DNA from: an uncultured Eubacteriales bacterium
GTDB taxonomy: Bacteria > Bacillota > Clostridia > Christensenellales > Aristaeellaceae
Reading direction: 5' to 3'
NCBI GenBank assembly: GCA_902764875.1
Contig: CACWXP010000016.1
Coordinates: 1-64,000, forward strand
DNA length: 64,000 nucleotides
Part shown: positions 9,228-17,095 of the stretch, piece after piece
Layout of the letters: each line of letters begins with the position of its first letter
Numbering within the stretch: the stretch's first letter is position 1
Notes under the pieces: model-generated
Seen by the model: the letters and a program-made list of their open reading frames with translations, nothing else
What the model was told of the DNA's origin: nothing
Databases searched by the model: none
Program-made: the position numbers and the translations under genes

Positions 9228-9332
9228 ATGAGAGAGCTGTTTCAAATGGACAGGCAGAATTACAATCCAGAAGGGAAAGTGTACAAGCGACCCTCGGCGA
9301 GGGCCGTCATCCTGAAGGACGGTAATATGTGA
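9228..9332 (+). pseudogene. N-terminal stub of a Nudix hydrolase
   Basis: The 34 codons from the ATG at 9228 encode a segment (MRELFQMDRQNYNPEG then KVYKRPSARAVILKDG) that resembles the first strand of clostridial Nudix hydrolases. It stops before any Nudix box. A GGAGG lies about 12 nt upstream of the ATG. The frame ends in TGA overlapping the alternative GTG start of cobQ. I read it as a remnant left by deletion. It could also be a short leader ORF of the cobalamin operon. Confidence 0.5.
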
Positions 9333-9349
9333 TAAAGAGAAGAGCAAAG

Positions 9350-10876
9350 ATGAGCAGATGTCTGATGGTTCAGGGGACGGCTTCATCCGTCGGGAAAAGC
9401 GTGCTTTGCAGCGCCTTTTTGCGGATTATGAAACAGGACGGATGGAAAGCCGTGCCTTTCAAGGCGCAGAACATGTCCCTGAATTCCTTTGTCACCCGGG
9501 ACGGACTGGAAATGGGCAGGGCCCAGGTGACCCAGGCCCAGGCGGCGGGCGTTGAACCGGACGTCCGGATGAATCCGGTGCTGCTGAAACCCACCGGCGA
9601 CCGGCAAAGCCAGGTAATCGTCGAGGGAAAAGTCATCGGCAACATGACGGCCATGGAATATCACCGGTACAAACCGGCTCTGCGGCAGAGAATCAAAGAG
9701 ATCTATGATTCTCTGGCAGAAGAAGCCGACTGCGTCGTGATCGAAGGCGCCGGAAGCCCCGCGGAGATTAACCTGCGGGAAGGCGACATCGTCAACATGA
9801 GCATGGCAAAGGCTGCCGACGCGCCGGTGATTCTGGTGGGGGATATCGACCTGGGCGGCGTGTTCGCTTCCCTGCTGGGCACGGTGATGTTGCTGACGGA
9901 AGAGGAAAGGGCTCGGGTCAAGGGCGTCATCATCAACAAGTTCCGCGGGGATGTGAAAATCCTGGAGCCGGGGCTGCGGATGCTGGAAGAAAGGATTCAT
10001 GTTCCCGTGCTCGGCGTGGTGCCCTGGATGGACGTGGAACTGGAAGATGAGGACAGCGTTACGGAGCGTTTCCGCCTGCAAGGCGGAACGGGAGATATCG
10101 ACGTGGCGGTGGTGAAGCTGCGCCATATCTCCAATTTCACGGATTTCCAGTCGCTGGCGCTGCAGCCTGGATGCCGGCTGCGCTATGCGGAAAACGCGAA
10201 GGATCTGGAAGGCGCCGACCTGATCCTGCTGCCGGGAACCAAAAACACGATTGAAGACCTGATCGACCTTCGCAACCGCGGCATGGACGCCGCGATCATT
10301 CGCCATGCGCGCCGGGGCGGCATGGTGATGGGCATCTGCGGCGGATACCAGATGCTCGGGAACCGGCTGCGGGATCCGGAACATACGGAATCGGCGGTTC
10401 CGGAAACGGCGGGTCTGGGGCTGCTGGATCTGGACGTGGTGTTTGAAAAGGAAAAGCAGACGGTGCAGGCGACCGGAACCGTCGAATGCGCTTCCGGGTG
10501 GATATCGGCCTTCAACGGATTGACGGTGGAAGGCTATGAGATCCACGCGGGTCAAAACGTGACCGGACCGGACGCCGTGACATGGGTGAACATCAACGGC
10601 CGGCCGGACGGGATCATGAACGCGGAAGGAAACGTGCTGGGCTCCTATTTGCACGGACTGTTTGACGACGGAAAACTGTTTGCCGCCGTTGCCGGCAGGA
10701 TCCGGGAGATGCGCGGGGACGGAGCGCGCGATTCTGCTCCGGTCAGTATGGAAGCTTTCCGCGAGAGGGAATTCGACAGGATTGCCGCCATCGTGCGAAG
10801 CAGCGTGCATATGGACGCGATTTACAGGATCATGGATGGGGAGGATGTGCCGTGCGGTTCTGGATTGCCGCTCTGA
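9350..10876 (+). CDS. cobQ: Cobyric acid synthase (glutamine-hydrolysing)
   Basis: Amidates the b, d, e and g carboxylates of adenosylcobyrinic acid a,c-diamide using glutamine and ATP. The roughly 508-aa product begins MSRCLMVQGTASSVGKS, the dethiobiotin-synthetase-like P-loop domain. It has DIDLGGVFASL in the N-terminal domain and a C-terminal class I glutamine amidotransferase domain with the nucleophile region GICGGYQMLG (about residue 330) and LHGLFDD. A GTG at 9329 in frame would add 7 residues; the ATG at 9350 fits the family start and has a purine-rich AGAGAAGAG upstream. First enzyme of the cobalamin late-assembly operon. Confidence 0.93.
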   Translation: MSRCLMVQGTASSVGKSVLCSAFLRIMKQDGWKAVPFKAQNMSLNSFVTRDGLEMGRAQVTQAQAAGVEPDVRMNPVLLKPTGDRQSQVIVEGKVIGNMTAMEYHRYKPALRQRIKEIYDSLAEEADCVVIEGAGSPAEINLREGDIVNMSMAKAADAPVILVGDIDLGGVFASLLGTVMLLTEEERARVKGVIINKFRGDVKILEPGLRMLEERIHVPVLGVVPWMDVELEDEDSVTERFRLQGGTGDIDVAVVKLRHISNFTDFQSLALQPGCRLRYAENAKDLEGADLILLPGTKNTIEDLIDLRNRGMDAAIIRHARRGGMVMGICGGYQMLGNRLRDPEHTESAVPETAGLGLLDLDVVFEKEKQTVQATGTVECASGWISAFNGLTVEGYEIHAGQNVTGPDAVTWVNINGRPDGIMNAEGNVLGSYLHGLFDDGKLFAAVAGRIREMRGDGARDSAPVSMEAFREREFDRIAAIVRSSVHMDAIYRIMDGEDVPCGSGLPL

Positions 10877-11793
10877 TGGCCGGGTATCTGCTGGATCTGC
10901 TGCTGGGGGACCCGGAGTGGCTGTATCACCCGGTGCGGCTGATCGGAAAATATATCTCCTTTGCGGAGAAACACCTCCGAAAGCGGGGCGGCAACCTGCG
11001 CATCAGCGCGGTGGTGCTGACCGTGTCCACGATGCTGATTACGATGGCAGCCGCCTTCCTGATCCTCCGGGGGCTGGGCCTTTTGGGGCGGATCCCGCTG
11101 TTTGTCGGGATGACGCTGATGAACTGGATGGGCATTTCGGTGAAATGCATGGCGAAGGAAGCCCGGGACGTCGGGAAAGCGCTTGAGAAAGGCCTGCCGG
11201 AGGCCCGGAAACAGGTGGCCCGGATCGTTGGCCGGGACACGCAGAACCTGAGTGAAGAGGAGATCGTGAAGGCAACGGTGGAGACCGTGGCGGAGAACAC
11301 CACGGACGGCGTGATTTCCCCGATGTTTTACGCGCTGATCGGCGGACCGGTGCTGCTGTGGGGATTCAAGGCGGCCAACACGCTGGATTCCATGGTGGGC
11401 TACCGGGACGAGAAATACCGGGATATCGGCTGGAGCAGCGCCCGCCTGGACGATGTGCTGAACTATCTTCCGGCCCGGCTGACGGCACTGCTGATGGTCG
11501 GCGCTTCGTTCCTGATCGGACTGGACGGGAAAAACGCCTGGCGCATTGTGCGGCGGGATCATGCCAACCATCTGAGTCCCAACTGTGCGTGGAGCGAGGC
11601 CGCGGCAGCCGGGGCATTGCATATCCAGCTGGGCGGAACCCACGACTATTTCGGCAAACCCGTGGAAAAGCCGACCATCGGGGATCCGGACCGGCCGGCG
11701 GAACGGGAGGATATTCTCAGGAGCAACCGGCTTCTGTATGTGACAAGCGCCCTGATGATGATCCTGATCGCAGCCGTTGAAGTGCTGGTATAG
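10852..11793 (+). CDS. cbiB: Adenosylcobinamide-phosphate synthase
   Basis: Integral membrane enzyme that attaches the aminopropanol arm to adenosylcobyric acid. The 313-aa product has the family signatures LDLLLGDPEWLYHPVRLIG near the N-terminus, ENTTDGVISPMFYALIGGP, NTLDSMVGYRDEKY and SPNCAWSEAAAAGAL, with several hydrophobic helices. It uses a GTG start and overlaps the cobQ 3' end by 25 bp, implying translational coupling. Confidence 0.93.
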   Translation: MRFWIAALMAGYLLDLLLGDPEWLYHPVRLIGKYISFAEKHLRKRGGNLRISAVVLTVSTMLITMAAAFLILRGLGLLGRIPLFVGMTLMNWMGISVKCMAKEARDVGKALEKGLPEARKQVARIVGRDTQNLSEEEIVKATVETVAENTTDGVISPMFYALIGGPVLLWGFKAANTLDSMVGYRDEKYRDIGWSSARLDDVLNYLPARLTALLMVGASFLIGLDGKNAWRIVRRDHANHLSPNCAWSEAAAAGALHIQLGGTHDYFGKPVEKPTIGDPDRPAEREDILRSNRLLYVTSALMMILIAAVEVLV

Positions 11794-11801
11794 GAGGAGA
11801 C

Positions 11802-12086
11802 ATGGAGACAACCGGAAACAGCAGCCACTTTTTTCAGAACCGGGCGTGCGAGCATTTTCCCTGCCATGAAGGGATCCCGGAGGAGGATTTCAACTGCCTG
11901 TTCTGCTTTTGTCCGCTTTATACGCTGGGAAAACGGTGCGGCGGGAACTGGCGGTATACCGATAAGGGAACGAAGAGCTGCAGAGAATGCATATTTCCCC
12001 ACGAACGAGAAAACTATGATCAGATGATCTCCCGGTTTGAGGAAATTAAAGCGGTTGTGCGAAGGTCGGACGGAGAAAAAGAATGA
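11802..12086 (+). CDS. Small cysteine-rich protein of cobalamin operons
   Basis: A 94-aa protein with nine cysteines (ACEHFPC, NCLFCFCPLYTLGKRC, SCRECIFPH) that resembles the cysteine-rich small domain family found beside cobalamin genes. Metal or cofactor binding is likely, and the role is not known. It has an AGGAGG site about 5 nt upstream of its ATG and overlaps cobT by 4 bp (ATGA). It sits between cbiB and cobT, so a role in cobamide assembly is inferred from position only. Confidence 0.75.
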   Translation: METTGNSSHFFQNRACEHFPCHEGIPEEDFNCLFCFCPLYTLGKRCGGNWRYTDKGTKSCRECIFPHERENYDQMISRFEEIKAVVRRSDGEKE

Positions 12087-13105
12087 ACGTACGGGAACAG
12101 GCTCAAAAACGGTGGGACAGCGTGGCAAAACCTCTGCATTCCCTGGGGCTGCTGGAAGATCTGATTGTGAAGATCGCAGGGGTGCAGGGAACGGCGGACG
12201 TGCGGATTGACCGGCGCTGCGCCGTGGTTTTCTGCGGCGATCACGGAGTGGTCCGGAAGGGTGTGAGCCAGTCCGGCAGCGAAGTGACGGCTCTTGTGGC
12301 CGGCACTATTGCGGAGGGCACGGGAAACATCAACCTGATGGCTTCCGTCGCCGGCACGGACGTGTTTGCAGTGGACATGGGGATGATCACCCCGGTTCCC
12401 GGCACCGTGGACCGGCGGATCGGGAACGGAACGGCGGACATCACCGAAGGTCCGGCCATGACCCGGGAGCAGGCGGAGGCGGCGATCCACGCGGGCATGG
12501 AGATGATGCATGACCTGCGCGAAAAGGGCTATCAGATCGCCGTGATCGGAGAGATGGGCATCGGCAATACAACGGCGGCCAGCGCCGTGACGGCCGCGCT
12601 GCTGGATCTTCCTCCCGAAGAGGTCACCGGCCGGGGCGCCGGCCTTTCCGACGCCGGCCTGGTGCGGAAAATCGCCGCGATCCGGCAGGCACTGGCGATC
12701 AACCGGCCGGACCGGTCGGATCCTGTGGATGTGCTGGCCAAAGCAGGCGGATTTGAACTGGCCGGGATGACGGGAGCCTTTCTCGGCGGGATGAAATGCG
12801 GGATTCCGACGATCCCGGACGGCATGATTCCCGCGGCTTCCGCACTGGCGGCGGCACGGATTGATCCCCGGGTTACGGAGTCCATCCTGCCGGCCGTGAT
12901 GAGCAAGGAACCGGCGGACCGGCTGATCATGGAAGCGCTGGGGATGGAGCCGGTGATCCGTGCGCAGACGGCATTAGGGGAGGGAACCGGCGGCATCCTG
13001 CTGCTGCCCATGCTGGACATGGCCCTGCAGGTTTACCGCGGGCCGCACACTTTTGACGCGCTGGGCATGGAGGCGTATGTACCCCAGGGAAAGGACGGCT
13101 TATGA
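12083..13105 (+). CDS. cobT: Nicotinate-nucleotide-dimethylbenzimidazole phosphoribosyltransferase
   Basis: Makes alpha-ribazole phosphate (or an analogue with another lower base) for the cobalamin nucleotide loop. The 340-aa length and motifs fit: VVFCGDHGVVRKGVSQ, GEMGIGNTTAASA, LSDAGL, and near the C-terminus LGEGTGGILLLPMLDMAL, which holds the catalytic glutamate. It overlaps its neighbours on both sides by 4 bp. Confidence 0.94.
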   Translation: MNVREQAQKRWDSVAKPLHSLGLLEDLIVKIAGVQGTADVRIDRRCAVVFCGDHGVVRKGVSQSGSEVTALVAGTIAEGTGNINLMASVAGTDVFAVDMGMITPVPGTVDRRIGNGTADITEGPAMTREQAEAAIHAGMEMMHDLREKGYQIAVIGEMGIGNTTAASAVTAALLDLPPEEVTGRGAGLSDAGLVRKIAAIRQALAINRPDRSDPVDVLAKAGGFELAGMTGAFLGGMKCGIPTIPDGMIPAASALAAARIDPRVTESILPAVMSKEPADRLIMEALGMEPVIRAQTALGEGTGGILLLPMLDMALQVYRGPHTFDALGMEAYVPQGKDGL

Positions 13106-13677
13106 TCCTTCTTGTGACCGGCGGCAGCGGCTGCGGAAAATCCACCTGGGCAGAAAAAGTCGTTGAAACAATGCCGAAAGAAAAGCGGATCTATGTCGCC
13201 ACCATGCAGGTGTACGACCGGGAATCCGAGCTGCGCGTCGCGAGGCACCGGGCCCAGCGGGCGGATAAGGGCTTTGAAACGCTTGAATGCCCAAAGGATC
13301 TGGAAAGCGCTCCGATTCCGGAAGGCAGCACGGTGCTGCTGGAAGACCTGGTGAACCTGACAGCCAACGAAATGTTTGACGGCGGGGACCCGGAACGGAT
13401 TGTTCCGGCGCTGAAGAACCTGGCGGTCCGGAGTCGGCATCTGATCCTGGTGACGAACGACCTGTTTTCCGACGGAATAACGTATTCGCCGTCAGTGCAG
13501 GCATATCTGCGGAAGCTGGCGGAGATCAACCGGCAGGCGGCGGAGATGGCGGACCGCGTCGTCGAAGTTGTCTATTCCATTCCAGTGATTCTACGCGATT
13601 GCCGCAGCCAGAGCTGCAGTATGGAGCATTCCATGATCAAAGATTCGGGCATATCCGTGAAAGGAGAAATGCCATGA
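13102..13677 (+). CDS. cobU: Adenosylcobinamide kinase/guanylyltransferase
   Basis: Phosphorylates adenosylcobinamide and transfers GMP to give adenosylcobinamide-GDP. The 191-aa protein has an intact P-loop GGSGCGKS (residues 7-14). The C-terminal half has the LILVTNDLFSDGITYSP and ADRVVEVVYSIPV segments typical of clostridial members. A second, shorter CobU-like gene lies two genes downstream, so the two may share the activities. Confidence 0.85.
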   Translation: MILLVTGGSGCGKSTWAEKVVETMPKEKRIYVATMQVYDRESELRVARHRAQRADKGFETLECPKDLESAPIPEGSTVLLEDLVNLTANEMFDGGDPERIVPALKNLAVRSRHLILVTNDLFSDGITYSPSVQAYLRKLAEINRQAAEMADRVVEVVYSIPVILRDCRSQSCSMEHSMIKDSGISVKGEMP

Positions 13678-14435
13678 CCGTGATCCGTTCCCTTCTGATT
13701 GCCTTTTCGACCTACTCGCGGATTCCCGTGCCGCAGGTGGAATGGACAGCGGAAAACCGCCGCTACAGCATGTGCTTTTTTCCGCTGGTCGGAGCCGTCA
13801 TCGGCCTTGTGATCTGGGGCTGGTTCGCTTTATGCGGAAAGATCGGGATCGGGGCTTTCCTACGCGGCGCGGCGGCGGCGCTGATTCCTCTGCTGATTTC
13901 CGGGGGCATCCATATGGACGGCTTCATGGATACCACGGACGCGCTGGCTTCCTGGCAGCCGAAGGAAAAGCGCCTGGAGATTCTGAAGGACAGCCACACC
14001 GGCGCCTTCGCGGTGATGGGCTGCGCGGGGATGCTCCTGCTTTCCGCCGCCCTGTATGCCGAGGCGGACCCGGCTAAAGCACCGCTGCTAATCTGCGTTT
14101 TCGTGCTGTCCCGGGCGCTGAGCGCCTGGACGCTGGTGACAATGAAAGGCGCCCGGCCGCAGGGCATGCTGGGCGACTTTTCCCGGGCGGCGCAGAAACG
14201 GGCGGTGACTGTCAGCGGCAGCATCTATGCCGTGTTGTGCATGGCAGTCTGGACTGCGCTGGGCGGATGGATCGCCGCGATGTGCGCCGCGGCGGCGGTA
14301 CTGTGCGTGCTTGCTTACCGGCGGATGGCCTACCGGCAGTTCGGCGGCGTGACGGGGGATCTGGCCGGATGGTTTTTGCAGGTGACGGAGCTGGCGTTGA
14401 CAGCGGTGATTGTGATCGGAGGGAAGCTGATTTGA
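13674..14435 (+). CDS. cobS: Adenosylcobinamide-GDP ribazoletransferase (cobalamin synthase)
   Basis: Membrane enzyme that joins adenosylcobinamide-GDP to alpha-ribazole(-phosphate). The 253-aa product starts MTVIRSLLIAFSTYSRIPVP and contains the family segments HMDGFMDTTDALAS and LKDSHTGAFAVMGC, followed by hydrophobic helices and GGVTGDLAGWFLQVTE. The ATG at 13674 overlaps the cobU stop by 4 bp and has an AAGGAG site. The open frame extends further upstream but inside cobU. Confidence 0.93.
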   Translation: MTVIRSLLIAFSTYSRIPVPQVEWTAENRRYSMCFFPLVGAVIGLVIWGWFALCGKIGIGAFLRGAAAALIPLLISGGIHMDGFMDTTDALASWQPKEKRLEILKDSHTGAFAVMGCAGMLLLSAALYAEADPAKAPLLICVFVLSRALSAWTLVTMKGARPQGMLGDFSRAAQKRAVTVSGSIYAVLCMAVWTALGGWIAAMCAAAAVLCVLAYRRMAYRQFGGVTGDLAGWFLQVTELALTAVIVIGGKLI

Positions 14436-14761
14436 AACTGTATATAGGCGGAGCCTGGCAGGGTCAGGATGTGCTCGCACGGCAGGAAAACCCGGAGGGC
14501 CCGTTTTTTGAGGATTTTCACGAAACCGTCCGTCGGGCGGTGCTTTCCGAGGGTCAGGATCCACGGGTGTTTGCCGAAGACTTTTGTGCTGCCCATCCGG
14601 ATGCCATCGTTATTGCCAACGAAGTCGGGGCCGGCGTAGTGCCGATGGCGGCGGAAGACCGGACGTTCCGGGAAGCCGTCGGGCGTGCGCTGTGCGTGAT
14701 TGCCGGGAAGGCTGAAACGGTTACGCGGTGCATATGCGGAATCGGGGTGCGGATCAAATGA
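14432..14761 (+). CDS. Short CobU-like protein lacking the P-loop lysine
   Basis: A 109-aa product read from a TTG start that overlaps the cobS stop. Its second half (IVIANEVGAGVVPMAAEDR, then FREAVGRALCVIAGKAETV) matches the C-terminal part of CobU guanylyltransferases. At the N-terminus the expected GGxxSGKS loop is GGAWQGQDVL, without the lysine, and the central third of CobU is missing. It may form a complex with the full-length CobU upstream or be a decayed duplicate. Continuous ATGA-type overlaps on both sides suggest it is still translated. An initiation codon other than TTG is not available nearby. Confidence 0.65.
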   Translation: MKLYIGGAWQGQDVLARQENPEGPFFEDFHETVRRAVLSEGQDPRVFAEDFCAAHPDAIVIANEVGAGVVPMAAEDRTFREAVGRALCVIAGKAETVTRCICGIGVRIK

Positions 14762-15309
14762 AATGGATTCTGATCCGGCACGGAATGACCCGGGGGAACA
14801 TGGAAAAGCGCTATGTCGGGTGCAGGACGGACGAATCGCTGTGCCCGGAGGGAATCGCGCAGCTGAAGCAAAACCTCTATCCCGCCGCGCGGCATGTGTA
14901 CACAAGCCCCATGCGCCGCTGTCTGGAAACAGCGGAGATTCTCTATCCGGGCATCCGGTCCGAAATTGTTCCGGATTTCCGGGAATGTGATTTCGGCGCG
15001 TTTGAGTATAAGAACTATCACGACCTGAACGGGCGGGAGGACTATCAGACGTGGATCGACTCCGGCGGCGAGCTTCCCTTTCCGGGCGGAGAAAGCCGGG
15101 CGGCCTTCGCGGCGCGCTGTGTCAGGGCGTTTGAACGGATCCGAAAAAAAGCGCCACAGGAAGACTGCGCGCTGATTGTTCACGGGGGGACGATCATGGC
15201 GCTCATGGAAGCCATGGCCCGGCCGAAAGGGAACTATTACGACTATCAGGTACAGAACGGCTGCGGATATATCCTGGAGGAAGACGGTTCCTCACAGGCA
15301 ATACCGTAG
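14758..15309 (+). CDS. cobC: Histidine phosphatase, probable alpha-ribazole phosphatase
   Basis: A 183-aa phosphoglycerate-mutase-like phosphatase. The RHG motif is at residues 7-9 (ILIRHGMT), followed by YTSPMRRCLETAEIL, the acid ECDFGAFE and the second histidine in LIVHGGTIMALM. As the last gene of the cobalamin operon it most likely dephosphorylates alpha-ribazole phosphate. The start overlaps the previous stop (ATGA). Specificity is inferred from context because histidine phosphatases are broad. Confidence 0.8.
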   Translation: MKWILIRHGMTRGNMEKRYVGCRTDESLCPEGIAQLKQNLYPAARHVYTSPMRRCLETAEILYPGIRSEIVPDFRECDFGAFEYKNYHDLNGREDYQTWIDSGGELPFPGGESRAAFAARCVRAFERIRKKAPQEDCALIVHGGTIMALMEAMARPKGNYYDYQVQNGCGYILEEDGSSQAIP

Positions 15310-15373
15310 CGGATCGTTCCCGGACATAGACGGAAACAATCCATAGAGACTGTGACACAGAGGAGAGACCGAC

Positions 15374-16300
15374 ATGAATATTCTTCACCTGAAATACGCG
15401 GTGAGCATTGCGGAGTGCGGATCGATCAACAAGGCGGCGGAGGAGATCCACGTTGCCCAGCCCAATCTGAGCCGGATGATGAAGGATCTGGAGGCCGATC
15501 TGAACCTTGAGATCTTCCGCCGGAGCGCCCATGGAATGGAGCTTACGCCCGACGGGGAACGGTTCATCGCCCAGGCCCGGAAGATTCTGCAGCAGGTGGA
15601 TGAAATGGAGGAAATGTATAAAACCGGGAAGCCGGGCAGGCAGCGTTTTTCCATCTCCGTTCCACGGGCCAGCTATATCTCCGACGCTTTTACACGCTTT
15701 TCCAAATCGCTGGGCAGGGAAGACGCGGAAATCTTTTATCAGGAGACAAACGCGCAGCAGGCGATCAAAAACATTCTGGAAGTCGGGTACGATCTCGGGA
15801 TCATCCGCTATGCCAACAAGCACGACAAATACTTCAAACAGCTGCTGGAGGAGAAAAACCTTCACGGCGAACTGGTGGTGGAATTCACCTACTGCCTGAT
15901 CATGAGCGAGAAAAGCGAACTGGCAAAGAAAGAAACCATCACGACGGACGACCTGCACGGGTATATCCAGATCGCTCACGCGGATCCCTATGTTCCGTCC
16001 CTGCCCCTGTCCGCGGTCAAAAGGGATGAACTGCCGGATACTGCCAGAAGGATCTATGTGTTTGAGCGGGGGAGCCAGATGGATCTGCTTTCCGAAAACC
16101 CGGAAACATTTATGTGGGTTTCCCCCATTCCGACCCGTCTGCTCACTAATCTGCATCTGGTTCAGCGGAAATGCTGCGACAACAGCCGGAAATACAGGGA
16201 TGTGCTGATCCGGCGGAAGGATTATCAGCTGACTGCGCTGGACAAACAGTTTATTACCGAACTGACCCAATCGAGAAGAGAATGCCTGCCTGACCGGTGA
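15374..16300 (+). CDS. LysR-family transcriptional regulator
   Basis: A 308-aa LysR-type regulator. The N-terminal winged helix is MNILHLKYAVSIAECGSINK followed by AAEEIHVAQPNLSRMMKDLE, then a linker helix and a periplasmic-binding-protein-like effector domain (about 90-300). A good AGAGGAGAG site precedes the ATG. Targets are unknown: it lies between the cobalamin operon and rex, both on the same strand, and could act on the repeated TATCGATA sites that follow it. Confidence 0.85.
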   Translation: MNILHLKYAVSIAECGSINKAAEEIHVAQPNLSRMMKDLEADLNLEIFRRSAHGMELTPDGERFIAQARKILQQVDEMEEMYKTGKPGRQRFSISVPRASYISDAFTRFSKSLGREDAEIFYQETNAQQAIKNILEVGYDLGIIRYANKHDKYFKQLLEEKNLHGELVVEFTYCLIMSEKSELAKKETITTDDLHGYIQIAHADPYVPSLPLSAVKRDELPDTARRIYVFERGSQMDLLSENPETFMWVSPIPTRLLTNLHLVQRKCCDNSRKYRDVLIRRKDYQLTALDKQFITELTQSRRECLPDR

Positions 16301-16329
16301 GCAGATTCCCGTGAAATATCAGCCTTTTT

Positions 16330-16358
16330 GCCCCCTTGCGGCGGAAGGGCTTTTCTTT
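16330..16358 (+). terminator. Possible terminator after the LysR gene
   Basis: CCCTT-GCGGCGG-AAGGG (16333-16349) followed by CTTTTCTTT. The stem is short, but the placement just past the LysR stop fits a terminator. Confidence 0.4.
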
Positions 16359-16392
16359 ATCGATACAGTGATATCGATATGTATATATCGCA
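16358..16392. promoter_or_regulatory. Three TATCG repeats at 14-bp spacing upstream of rex
   Basis: TATCGATA at 16358 and 16372 and a related TATCGCAT at 16386 start exactly 14 bp apart. The last two also form the inverted repeat CGATAT-GTAT-ATATCG (16375-16390). A perfect TATAAT -10 element (16432-16437) with a poor -35 (TTCCCT, 16409-16414) lies downstream, as expected for a promoter needing an activator. The regulator is unknown; the LysR protein encoded upstream and Rex are candidates. Confidence 0.5.
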
Positions 16393-16461
16393 TATACCAT
16401 TTTGGTAATTCCCTCCGAAACCCATTCCGTTTATAATGCGTTTCGGAAGGAGGGAAGAGGG

Positions 16462-17094
16462 ATGCAAAGCAGCACGCTTTCCAGAGCGACCATGGGACGA
16501 CTGCCGCTGTACCTGCAGTTTGTGCGGACGGTGAAGACCGAAATGGTTTCATCCGCCGCTGTCGCAAGAGGCCTGGGTCTTGGCGAAGTGCAGGTGCGGA
16601 AGGATCTGGCCAGTATCTGTACGGCAGGAATGCCGAAAGTCGGCTATCCGTCCGACAGGCTGCGCGGCGACCTGGAAAAGGTACTGGGAATGCAGCATAC
16701 GGAACCGGCTGTGATCGTCGGCGCCGGCAGACTCGGAAGAGCGCTGATGGAATACGACGGCTTCCGGGAATACGGCATGGAGATTTCCGCGGCATTCGAT
16801 ATCAGCGGAACAGATGAATCCCATGAAGGCATTCCGATCCTCCAAATGGATCAGATGCGCCGATGGTGCCTGCTGCATGATGTTCATCTCGGGATCCTTG
16901 CCGTTCCCGCCGCATCGGCGCAGGAAGCAGCGAACGCGATGGTGAACAGCGGCATTACGGGAATCCTCAATTTCGCGCCGTATCCCGTGCATGTTCCGGA
17001 AACCGTCACGGTGCGGCAGGAGAACATCGCCCTTTCCCTGGCTTATCTGAAAATGACAGCCTGTACACCCGGTCAAATGAAGGAGGAAGATTGA
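16462..17094 (+). CDS. rex: Redox-sensing transcriptional repressor Rex
   Basis: A 210-aa Rex protein that senses NADH/NAD+ and represses fermentation genes when NADH is low. The N-terminal winged helix includes LPLYLQFVRTVKTEMVSSAA and GEVQVRKDLA. The Rossmann domain begins PAVIVGAGRLGRALM and contains AAFDISGTD and LGILAVPAASAQEAAN. The ATG at 16462 is preceded by a strong GGAAGGAGGG site. It lies one base before adhE, a classic Rex target, so the pair is probably one transcript and self-regulated. No textbook Rex box (TTGTTAA...TTAACAA type) is visible upstream. Confidence 0.92.
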   Translation: MQSSTLSRATMGRLPLYLQFVRTVKTEMVSSAAVARGLGLGEVQVRKDLASICTAGMPKVGYPSDRLRGDLEKVLGMQHTEPAVIVGAGRLGRALMEYDGFREYGMEISAAFDISGTDESHEGIPILQMDQMRRWCLLHDVHLGILAVPAASAQEAANAMVNSGITGILNFAPYPVHVPETVTVRQENIALSLAYLKMTACTPGQMKEED

Positions 17095-17095
17095 C

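Noticed and set aside
9024-9349. Cobalamin riboswitch before cobQ
   Set aside because: Searched by eye for the GGAGACCTG end and the GGGAA...GGTG core on the plus strand and found neither.
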